Source: Serinus canaria (Eukaryota; Chordata; Aves; Passeriformes; Fringillidae). From it: a DNA stretch of 64,000 nt. Every line of letters starts with the position of its first letter. The stretch's first letter is position 1. This document shows positions 14,601 through 26,600 of the stretch, piece after piece. The DNA is taken from the NCBI RefSeq assembly GCF_022539315.1, contig NC_066326.1:15082601-15146600 (forward strand), written 5' to 3'. A program made the translations under genes and the position numbers. The notes under the pieces are model-generated. The model was not told the DNA's origin and did no database searches. It saw only the letters and a list, made by a program, of their open reading frames with translations.

Positions 14601-17600
14601 ACAAACATTTATTTTCAGTCTGCTTTATCACAACTGAAACATTTGGTCCACTGCTTTCCTATCTAGGAAGCTGGCATGCAACTATTTCAGTTCACTCTCA
14701 TTTATACTCTTATCTCTTCTGCCTCCTGAGTTATCACGGGTAAGGTGTTAGGGTGTTCAAATGTGTCCAGAGGAGGGCAACAAAGCTGGTGAAAGGCTGG
14801 AAGGAATGGCCTGTGAGGAACAGCTCAGGACTGGGTTTGTCCAATTTGGAGAAAAGGAGGATGAGGAGTGACCTCACTGCTCCCTGCAGCTCCCAGAGAA
14901 TGGGACGTGCAAAGGAAGGTGCTGATCTCCAGGGACAGGATGTGTGGGAATGCTTCCAAGGGCAGGTTCAGACTGGACACTGGGCAGCACCTCTTTACTG
15001 AGAGGGTGGTCAAAGGCTTCCCAGAGAGGGGCTCAAAGCTCAATCCCTGCCAGTGTTTGGACAACACCCTTAACAACACATGTTAATTTTTGCTTAGCCC
15101 AGAAGAGGGTCAGGCATTGGATGGGATAATTGACCAGTTCAGGTCTCGTCCAGCTCAAATATTCTATTCTACTTGGAAAAGCAATTAAAGTAAGAAACAA
15201 AGAAGGTTCCTCCCCCTGGAATCAGGGTGTCACAGAGGCAGCAGAGGAGACTTTCCTGCAGGAGAGCCTTACCAAAGGGAAGCAGCTCTGGGGAGCTGCC
15301 TCGGCTCCGCACTGTTTGAGGTAGTCAGCCCAGTCGAAGTCCTGCCCAGGGTACCCTAGGACAGCAAAGAGCCAAGGGTTAGAGTTTAACAGCTGAGACT
15401 CATTTCAAACCCACCTGATACACAGAGCCTGAGATCTGTTTGGGTCACTCAGGTTTGTGAGCTGACTTAGGGCTTCAGGGAGCCATGTGGGGTCAGACCA
15501 CTCCAACCAGAATCATGAATCTGCCAAGCTGACAAGGGCAGCAACTGAAACATGGGAAAGCAGTTTCACCCCTAACAGTTTCACCCATCTTAAACAGTTT
15601 CACAGAGTACAGATGAAATTCAGGAAACATTTCTGCAACTGCTGTTGTGTCATCTCTGAAGCTATTTTTTTAAAACAGAGCACTCAAAACATGTACAATA
15701 TCAGCACTGCTCCCTCAAAGACATGTTAAATGCTAAGTCATTAAAGAGAGCAGTAAGATGTGCCAAGAGCCTCATCAAGTCTGCTAACAGCTGTAGATGT
15801 GCACAAGTCTGAAAGGAAGTGTCTTAACAAGGAGTCCATCAGGAGACAGAGAATCCTTCCCAGGAAAATTATATTCTTCTTGGGGGAAATACTTGGCTTG
15901 CCTGTGATCTAACAAAAATAACTGAAGGAAATGGGGCCCAAAAGTGTGCTGCCATGTCAGTTTGAGGCTGGCAGTAAATTAGCAAGGACACAAGTGCTGC
16001 ACTTATTGCACTCCCCTTTTAAAGAACACCTGTGACAACAGTTTAGAAATCAAACAATATTTTAAACCCAGTGTAAGAATATGGCATTAACATGACAATC
16101 TAAAATTGTAGAGATCCAAAGTTTCCCCCAGAGTCTCCTTTTCTCAAGGTACCCCCTGCTCCCTCAGCTGCTCCTCACAGGACTTGGGCTCCAGCCCCTT
16201 TCCCAGTTCCATTCCCTTCCCTGGACAAGCTCCAGTCCCTCAATGTCTGTCTTGTAGTGAGAGGCCCAAAACTGAAGCCAGGGTTTGAGGAGTGACCTCA
16301 CCAGTCCAACTTAACTTATTCTGTGACTCTTCTCCTCATAAAGGGCTGAACCACAGAAAGATTTAATTATTCATTTTCCTCAGTTTTACCAGTGCCAGTA
16401 GGGCTCTTGAGACCTCACACAATTCAGAATGACCACCACGTCCAGGGAGATGAAAACAGAAACTTAAAATCTTTTTCAGCTCCAGCCACATGCCTATAAA
16501 GTGAGTTTCACTTTTCAGATGCAAAATTCTAGGAAATGCTGGTCAGGCAGAGCCACTTTTCACACCTTATCCAAGCAAAGGCAGGAGACAAACATCCTAC
16601 AGTCTCTGCTCCCCTGATGTAAGGAGCAGCTAAAACAAAACACTCTGAATTGTGGGGTGGCAAGTAAGAGAGCAGAGGACCAGGCCTTACAGTACCATTG
16701 ACATTTCTAGTTTGAGAAAATGAATAAATATTTCAGCAGTGCAGGAACACTACCCTGTTCCCTTATGTCCTGAAGCAATGTTTCAACAATCTGCAACAGT
16801 GCCTGATAGGCCATTGGTCAAAAAAATAGTTCATTAACTTCTGAGTGATAAGATAGCCTAAAAATATCATAAAATGTTGGATAACAATGTTCCAACTCTG
16901 ACCAGAAGCAAAAATCCAATGCAAATGACTACAGGCTTCTGATATCATGTTAATTAATTCTGAAATCAACATTTCTTTCAGGCCTGGAACCCTCACTCCA
17001 TTCATTCCAGTGTTCAAGTTGTTATGCATGACATCCTCAGCCTCTCTCATCCTCCCAAATCCATGCTCATGCCTGGGAAACCTCAGTGCCCCAAACTCAA
17101 AGCTCCTGATTTTCAGAGCTGGATTGTCACATTCACATTTTCTGAAAAAACCCTTCACCCAGGATTTTTCTCCTGGGAAGCTGAGAAGCCTCAGAGAAAA
17201 ATGAAAACAGTAATTATCTGATTTGCTTCTCCTGTGTTTTACTCCTTTGGAATATGTTTGGAGATTGTTTCATTGGTGTCTGGTGAGTTGTTTTATCTCA
17301 TTGGCCAATCAGTGCCAAGCTGTGTCAGGACTCTGGAGAGAGTCACAAGTTCTCATTATTATCTTTTTAGCATTCTGTAAGTATCCTTTCTGTATTCTTT
17401 AGTATAGTATAGTGTAGTATTCTTTAATGCAATATAGTATCCTAAAATAATAAATTAGCCTTCTAAGAACAAGGGGTCAGGTTCATCATCCCTCCCTTCG
17501 TCTGGGGGCAACACAAGTACAACACTGCATCTTTCCTGTGCTGCTCTGTCCATTGCTCTGCCAGGTGCCGTGCTGAGCAGAGGTGGGCAGGAGGAGGCTG

Positions 17601-20600
17601 CCCAGACACACCTGGGGGGGGGCTGAGGTGCAGCCCGTTCTTCAGGCTCCACTGCACGGGGAAGATGCCGGCGCTGTTGAGGTGACAGACGTAGCGCTGG
17701 CTGCTCGCGCGCTCGGCTCGCAGGTCGTCAATTTCTATCATGAAATATTTGTCATTGAACACCTGCAAAAGAGAACCACAGGCTCTTGTGAGATGCAGAT
17801 TCTGATAACTTTATTAAGCAACAGCATTACCTGATGGAAACCCTTTACCTTGAAATACTGGGAGGGTTACAAAAATATAAAACTAAAAGAATCTGTGTGA
17901 TTCATAAACCAGCAGACTCATCTGCATTATCCAGTAACTTAACAAATATAAATAATAAAACTTTATGTCTGAGCGCTTAAAAGATAAGGTGACCTAGTGC
18001 TTTAGGGAATTTTCTCATGAAAAATGCACAGAAATTACATCTGTGGTCTTCCTACTATTCTATAAAGAACTGCTTATTTCAACAAGGCTGAACTGCATCC
18101 TGGGATATTTGTGATCCTGGGACTGTCACAAATAAAACCACTACACTCCTGAAGCAAATAGAAGCAGGACAAGCAAATAGCAGAAAAAGGAACGCCTGAT
18201 CATGTTGGAGAGTTTTCATTTCAACTTTGAAACCCCTCGTTTGGAAATCAGGCCATCTAAATGTCATGTGTACACAGTAATGACATAACCTTCACAAAAT
18301 CAAAACCCCAAAAAACTGTCTCCAGGTGGATACTCAGATTGTGAGGGTATACACCCAGTTTTAAAAGTCTGGGTTTGACAATTTTCATCATTTGATATTT
18401 TGAGCTTGTATCTTTATGGAACTTTTCCCCTCCACTGAAATCCAGTGGCTTCACCACCAGCAGCTGTCTGATCAGGCAGCCTGTTCCCTAAGGGAGAATA
18501 CAAAACACTTCACTTGGAAACTAGCATAAGATTTCAGGATAACCAGTTAATGAGAATTCCCTGAGCATTTAGGAACAGAAGTAGCAGTAAAAGTGAATCT
18601 CAGCAGGACTGGTTTAAGAACTCTGGTACCTTGAGAACTGTAGCAGGAGAGATAACAAAGGGAGCCATTGGGTCCACAGCTTCCAGCTTCATGCCTTCAG
18701 AGAACGAGTGCACTCCAATCACAGGTTTATCCTGGAAAATGATTGATGTGTTGCTCTGATTACCTGCCCTCCTCCATCAAAAAAGAGACATACCTCACTT
18801 ATATTAACTGAAGAGGATGAGTTTTTAAGGAGTTTTTATCAGTTCATTCCAAGAAATTAACATGTCCCAGTACCAGCAACTTCTCTGAATGAAAAGGCCA
18901 ACAATGCCCCCTGAGATGAGAGTTTTTGATGAGTTTTAGGGAATTGAGTCCCTGTGATTTCTTCCTCTGCCATTCTCCACACAGAAGCAAGATTTGATAA
19001 TACAGAGTGGTCTCATAAGTCAATAGAAATGTTTGGAGATTTTTTCTATGTAACCTTTAGCACCCCTCATGAGCTACACTAAATGAGAACTATACAGGCC
19101 TCCATTTCCAGTCTAACAGAAACCTACAGAACAGGGCCCCTGCTCCAGAATTATCCACACCTCTGTACATCACCCAAAAAATTCAAGAGCAACAGCACCT
19201 CTACTTCTGCTTATGGGTCCAAACAAAGCTGAGAAAAATGGACTAAGAACCTGAAGGACTAAAACATGTGAGCCAGGACAACTAATGACTCACATAACTG
19301 TGATGGGTACATTGTCTAACTTACCAAGAATTGACACCAGTATGATAATTTTCCCTTATAATTACATTTTTAAACCAGAAAGAAAGGGACTAAATTTTAA
19401 AAACCAACAAAATAAAACAAGGAAAGAATTTTGGGTGTCTGACTTCCCTGAATCATTGCTCAGGAATATAGCATTTCCATGGTCTCATCCACAGCATTAA
19501 ACTACCTTAAAAAGATCTGTAGGAACAGATGACTCCTCCTCTTCCTCTTTCACCTTCTTCAGGATCTCCTGCCAATCTGCTTCACTCCTCAAGGACCTAA
19601 TGGCTTGAGGAAAAAGAGAGGGAAAGAGCGAGTAGTCATTTTTCTTCTTCTTTTCTCTCAGAACACACAGCAATAAAGTTTGATTTGTGCCCCACTAAAC
19701 TGCCAAATTCTTTATCCCAAGGTTTTCCCTCATCAGGAAATATGTTACATCACTAGCAAGCTCACAAGCCATCCCTTTGTGTTTCTGCCACTTCTTGTCC
19801 CCCTCCTCTGATGCCCTTACATGGATATGCCTGAAAGATGTGTCCACCTCTGCCTCTGCTTCCACACACTTGTTCCTTCTTTTAAGATTTTCATATTTTT
19901 AAATGGTATCTAAATCAGTCCAGTAGACTTGAGCTGCAAAAGCTCCTGCTGAGCAGTACTCCAAAACCATAAGACTTTTTACACCCCAGGAAAACAAACA
20001 TACCAAAAATACCCAGAATCATGAAGGCAATCCCTTCTTCACTTCTTTCCTTTGCACACATAGGAGGAAAGTTTTGACAGGCAAAAGCATTCAGAACAAG
20101 TGGGTGAAAAGCCTTGTAGGACTATTTGTGCCTTCACCTACATTTTATTAGGTACAGGACTTGCCAGATCCCACAGATTATGTGAGCACCATGGGCACCC
20201 AGAAGGACAATTCAGAGCACTAAAGCAGCAGCCTCCACCCTCTGATCACCACACACAAGATCTGTGCTTTCAAGTACCTGAAGGTGGTTGCAGGCTGTAT
20301 CCATGCTGAGCTGCCCAACCCACTTGGTGAAGGAAAGGGTCCAAGTAGAAGAGCCACTGGTCAAATTTGTCCAGGTCCTCCAGGCCCTCGTATCGCAGCT
20401 TGAGCCTCCCACCAACGTTTTCCACCACGGTGACGATCCAGGCCTCCAGGGAGTCCCGGCTGTTCTGCAGCTCCAGTCGGGAGCCCGGCGCAATGAGGTC
20501 CAATGGATTTTTCCCTCTGTGAAGCTACAGAAAGAATACAAATTAGTCTGTACAACAGAACAAAACAAATGCCATACTTCCACCTCCTTACACACATTCT

Positions 20601-23600
20601 GTCTGCATAAATAAAGTATGAGCATAGAAGCACAGAAATCCGTGTCCCTCCCTAACACAAGCCAGGAGTGAGGATGATCAGAATCGCTGGTGTTTGTGTC
20701 AGAGCTTCTGCACTGCCTGTAGATACAGGCACACTTTTCACTAAAGTCCTCATTATCATTTGCAGAGACATTATCATTTATATATTCCAGGTTTGAAGAA
20801 AACATGAATAACCTCTTTCTAAAACTGAGTCATCCAGCATACAAAGATGACTAGACAGAAACATACAGACAGAACTGTTAGCTGTAATGAAGGTGTCAAA
20901 GGCATTTTCCAAAAACCATTATGTTCTGTACTTTACAACCAGACACTGATATAAGGAGCAGATACTGTTTTAAGTGCAAAGCAGGGGATAAAAAATTTGG
21001 TTCTTCACTAGCAAGGATGTAATTAAGTGAAACAATAATATGACTGTTAGTAAAAAATTCCCAAACAAAACAATTCCAAGTGAAGGGAGTTAATTGAGAA
21101 AGGAGACAACATGAAAGCCAGATAAATAAAGCATTATTTTCTTAGAGCTGTATGGAGGAGGAACAGAACAGGAAGAAGATTGAAACCTTAAGGAGTTGAA
21201 AAAGGTCTTTCTTTTGCCAGGATTAATGAACAACTCAAACCTGCAGCAACAGATATGTTTCAGGACAACGCTATAAAAATTAAATACTGTAAATAGAAAA
21301 CACAAGAGAGTGGAACTCAAGGGTCAAGAGCATATTACAATGCTCCCTAAACTTATGAAGGGAATTGAACTGACAGCTCAAATAAGGTCCCCTTAATGAT
21401 GAAGGGCAAAGCCAAGACAAAACCCAGTATGTAGCCCCTTGCAGCACTTACCCCCTCCAGCAGGTTAGCAGGGGCACTGCAGGCCCCCTTCAGCACCCGC
21501 TGAAGGAACTCCTCCTGGTCAGGTATCTTGTCCTTGATACCTAAGCAAAGAGTGAAAGAGAAAGACTGTGATTTTTCCTGCCAGATAAAGATTATTCAGA
21601 CACAAGACATTACCACAACCTTGCATTGCCTAATTCAAGAGAATCTGCCACGCACCTGTAACAACTTAAAGAAACAAAACAAAATACAACTTAAAGGAAA
21701 TGTCTAAGCAGTAGATTTTGGAGGTGATGATTAAGATAACCACAAGCCTCTGCCATGGGATTTCAGGAAAACACAGCAGATAACCTCAGCTTGTCCCCAC
21801 AGCAACAGCACCTGCACACCACAGCACCCACACAGGCTGCCTGGCCAGCTGGCACCGCACAACAGCACCTCTTGGTGCGCTCCCCTGTGTCTGCACACAG
21901 GGCTGGTACCTTCAGGCACTTTGAGAATCTTCTTGTTCTGCTGACACCAGCCGATGGGGTGCAGGTCAGCAGTCAGGATGTCACACCAGAAGTCAGCCTT
22001 GCGGTCCTCGCCATAGCCGTCATAGCGCAGCAGCAGCAGCTGCCCGCACGTGGTGATGATGGTGGCAACCCAGTAGGTGTTCTGGTCAGACTTGACAGCG
22101 ACTTCCAGCTTCATACCAGGGGCAAAACCATTCTGCAAACTTGTATCCACCTGAAGAGGAAGAAGATCATCATATCTAAGCACCTCTGGAGCCAAATGCC
22201 ACCCAGCCTCTTTGGAGAAACAGCTTTATCACATTACGGGACCCAAGCTAGAATGCACATAGAATCAGCATTAATGAAATCTTCTTTGCATTTTAGAGTA
22301 TCTTTCCAAGCTTAAAGCAACACTTTGACATTAATTTTCTGCCCTGGACAACACCTTCCCCATCACTGAAAGACTTTCCCACTCACAGCTGGGCTGGCAA
22401 CCTGGGCAAAACTAAAGGCCAAAGTCAGCACCACAACTTTGACTCGTTGTGTTAAATTGTGTCATCCAAGGTCTTTGGACAAAAAGCCCATTTAAAGTAC
22501 ACACACATGCCTCAGGTAACAGTATCTGTCTCTTCCACCATGCTCATCTAAGAAGTCACAAACCTGCAAGAAGTGCAGAATAAGGATTTTTAACCTCTAT
22601 GCAAGAACCTAAATTATTCTATATGCAGCACTGTTACATAAATTGCATGGAACACAATCAGTCTGTATTCTTCATGCTTTGACAACAATAAAGCACCAGA
22701 CAGACACTGGAAGTGCTCTGTTTGTATGTGGGTGGGCTGTGTGCAGGTGACCAATCTGACTGCACAGAACTCAGACACTGAAATGAGAGACTTAAAAGAG
22801 AAGGCAACACCTTAAGTTTCTCATACCCCTAATTTCTCCCAAATCCCGAAAGAGCAGATGGACTCTGTTCTGCTCTCTCTATAGAATGTTCTGATCTATG
22901 CTTAATTCCAGGACCTCAGTCCTAACTGAAACTCTGACATGTCCATTCCCCATTCTCAGTTGGCTGTAACTCATGGTTTTTTTCTTTTTTAAAGAGATCC
23001 CTCTTTCCTCTGTGAACCTACTAAAAGAAAGGCTTTCAGCATGATGCAGATGGAGCAGATATTTTCTGAGGTATTTATTCCCTGTTCTGTGCTGACAGTT
23101 CAGTAACTGCCATAGCTATTATAGTCTCATCAGCCAGCACATACTGGTTTGCTAAAAATAAAACTAAGAGAACTACACCAGGAAGAAAAGCATATGCCTG
23201 TGCTAACTGTTCATATCCTTTGGGTTAATACCCTTCACTTAGAGAAATCTCTTCTTAAAAACCTAATCAGCAGGAGCCAATACCTGCAGGCATTTTGAAG
23301 TGGTATTATAGAGGGTGTCTCTTCAAAAAGACAGTTGTCTTGCTGACAAAAAACTTCATGTTCTGATTCCTGAGAGAAAAGCCTCGAGCTCAACGCGGCA
23401 TTTGAAGAATTGGGAAATCTGTGCTGCTCCCTACACCCGATCTTTCAGCACAGCCTCCTGGCAGGCAGAGCAGGTTCCAGCAGCACCAAGAGCAGGAGGA
23501 GCGCTGCCCGGCCCCAGCCGGGAGCTCCGCGCACGGAGCGGTGCCCGCGCCCTCTCCCGGCAGCGCCGCCGGGCCGGGGCAGCGCCGACCGCCAACTGCT

Positions 23601-26600
23601 CCGAGCAGCCTCCCGGGCCAGCCTGGCCAGCAGGGATGGGCACCCTGCGGAGCATCTCCTCTGGAGCAGCGGGCCCGAGAGGGCAGCTGAGCGGGCCAGC
23701 AGCTGTGACTCCAACCCCCGTCCCCCCTTCCCATCAGGAGCTGTTCCCAGGCTGTGCCACGGCACAAGCCAGAGCCAGGGATGCAGCTCAGTTTGGGGAG
23801 ATAATGATAAGGAACAGATAAAGAGGAATAAGAGCATGCAAGAGCACACAGCAAATAAATGTGTTCAGATGATGCTGAAGACCAACTTGTTTTTCAGGGT
23901 CACACAACGTTGTAAAGGGCAGAAAGGAATTTCAAAAGAGCATTTGGTTCTAGAGGAAGAGTATTTAGACCTGGGGGCATAACAACACTGGCATTCATTA
24001 CAGCTCCATTACAGTTTTTGGTAAGTTCTTTTTCCTGCTACATTTTATGTCAGTCACTTTGATCTTGATATTGTTTAATTTTTAAAATGCTAACAAATTA
24101 AACATTAGAACACACTTAATTTGAGAAGTAGCTTAAATTCTCCAATGTGTCTTACTCATAGCAAGGCGAAACTTTCAGAATTAATTTAAGCACACAGATT
24201 TAGAAAGTCACCTCTCCCATAAGCAAGTCCAGTGCTTTGCTAACAAGCATGGATTACATTTCCTTAACCTGACCATGTATTCTCCTACAACATGAGTTAG
24301 GTATTTCTCACCCACAACTCACAATGGGAGCTCACTACGTCAGTATTTAAAAAGAATCAAAATAAACCATACAGTTCCATTTTAAAATGCATTCATACTA
24401 ATTAATTTATCATACATGTTCATTTGCTCATGTGCCTATACTATTCTTCAGCTCAGAATTTTCCACTCTGTTTTTCTGAGATAAAGCTTGCTAGCTTTCC
24501 TGATGGTGGATGATAAAAGTATGTCATTCCTAAAGTCAAGAAACTGGGACCACAGATTTGAGCTGGAGGGAATACAATCAGCAGCACAGGCACACCAGTG
24601 CCTGCCTGCTTGCCACTGACAGCCACTCACCTGATGAACCCTGCAATCACACTAACCCTGCTCAGGGCTGTCACAAAGACAGGCTGGCACTCTCCACTGG
24701 GAGGCAGTGAGGCTCTCTACTCCACCTTTTCCAGCACATTACCTTCTAATGGACCACAGAAACCCCCAGCATGTGACCTTGCACTCTTGCACTTCTGTTA
24801 ACAGCAGGACGATGATATAAGTATGCTCCTCCCTCTGCCTGTCAATTCAGTGTCAGCAATAACTCCTCAGAATTTCATGCCAAGCTTATTACAGAGAACA
24901 TCAACACTGGTGTCTGGACAAATTCTAAGGAGCTCTGGTAGAAAATGCCCAATAGTTGCATTCTGAACATGCAGGTATCTATTTCCATGCTCACTGATGA
25001 CCTCCTTGCAGAGGTCCAGGCCCCCTGACCCCCCAGGGCTTTGCCTACACCTCCTCACCACTCCCCATCACAATGTCACCTCACCAACAACACTGCACTG
25101 TGTTCCTCACTAATAATAATAATTAAAAAAAAAAATACAAAATGTGGAGGTTTTTTAAAACCTAATTGTATTTTTTTATCAACCATGGCCACAGCCACCA
25201 GACCTCAGACTTGACACAGCTGGTGCAGGTGCAGTCAGTCTTTCAAAGTGTGTCTTGTGCTAATTAACAAAATCCAGCTATAACATTAATTCAGTGGCCA
25301 CTGCTGTAAAGCTGGCATTACAATTAGTTGTATAGTGTCCAAGCTATGATAGCAGGCCTCTTTAACAGAGATCCAGTGAGGTAAACCACACCAGAGGAGA
25401 CAGACCATTCCCTGTATTACTGCAAAATGCCATTGCTCTGGTTCCACGCTGTGCCCTCAGTGTGAGCTGCATGGACACCACCACTCTGAGCTGGCTCTTG
25501 CTGCAGGCTCAGTACACCCCAGAAAAATAAAGCAAGCACAGTCCCCTTCCCTTCAGAAATGAGATGCCTGAATTTTTACTTTGAACAAAAACCTTACAAT
25601 TACGTCCCAGTGCTCTCACAGCCTCTGTGAAGTCTGTATTTTCTGTGCATCTTCACTACTAACACAACTGACATAGTTTAACAGATTATTTAATAGTCTT
25701 CATCCCTCCAGGTTATCCTTGGACTCAAAAATGCTTTGTGATCCTTCACAAACAGACCTCAGGCTGTTTTCCTGCTGATTTAAGTTTCCTCATACTGAAA
25801 GTCATGGTGTTGGACCCAAAAGCCTGAGCACCACAGGGTGTCTTCCAAGCAATGTGTCACACACAGTCTCCAGTCTGGCAGTCTGGAAGGTGCTTTAATT
25901 GTTGGAAGAGAACCAAGAGGTTCGGACACCAGCTCTGTACAGCTCACCTTCACTGAGGACCCTGTACAGGAAGGCAGATGTCACATTCAGGTCTCCCCTA
26001 ATGGGACAGTGCTCTCCAGGACTTTACCAGCAGACATTTAAGATGTCCAAGGGCAAAGACAAGGGCTTATCAAGACTTCATCCTATTCATTAAGCTTGTG
26101 ATCAACAATTATCGTAATCAGTTTTCTAACTACTACAGTCAGGTGTTTGGCAGAGCTGTTATTTTCTCCTTGCCTCCTTGGGGTCTGCCACTAAAGCCTT
26201 TTCTAAGAGCACATTTGAATTCTGCTGCTCAAGAACTATTCTGCTACCAGCTTTCTAAAGCTACTCCTCCATAACAGTTGTCCAGGAGCAAAAGAAGAAA
26301 GAGACTGGATATTTTGAGCTTCTTGAGAAAAATCAAGCTTATCTTCTGGTGCAGAAAAGACCTTAACTCCTTGGATTTCAGCATTTCTGGGTGGGTTTAC
26401 CCTGTGCTACATACAGGGACCAAGACAAGAAACAGTAATAAAAAGGTTAAATTCTGCATGTCTCTATAAAAAACTTGATTCTAGTTAGTCTTCCAAATTT
26501 GAAAGCATTCAAAGAGCTCATTCAAAGAAACCCTAAACACTTTGTTATCAAAGAAACAATGCAGGAGATGCCAAGCACACATGCACTCCCTTACTCACGT

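Larger units (their letters stand above)
15356..17611 (-). other. SFMBT1 intron 8
   Basis: Contains a CR1 piece (about 16128-16310) and a solo LTR (about 17125-17524). A triplet of the motif CAGTTTCAC lies at 15561-15603, and 15.7-16.1 kb is otherwise unremarkable. The 131-codon open frame at 16763-17158 (minus) has no recognisable domain and partly overlaps the LTR edge. Confidence 0.85.

Noticed and set aside
16763..17158. 131-codon minus-strand open frame beside the LTR as a retroviral gene remnant
   Set aside because: No retroviral motif is visible and it runs antisense into the LTR edge. It is more likely a chance frame.
22151..22195. An in-frame extension of exon 3 into intron 2 as an alternative start
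   Set aside because: The apparent start at 22195 is TTG, not ATG. A good acceptor (CTCTTCAG) precedes the exon and no other in-frame ATG was found.
23315..23982. Long open frames (up to 190 codons) over the CpG-rich block in intron 2
   Set aside because: They exist on both strands in overlapping frames, as expected for GC-rich DNA with few stops. No recognisable domain.
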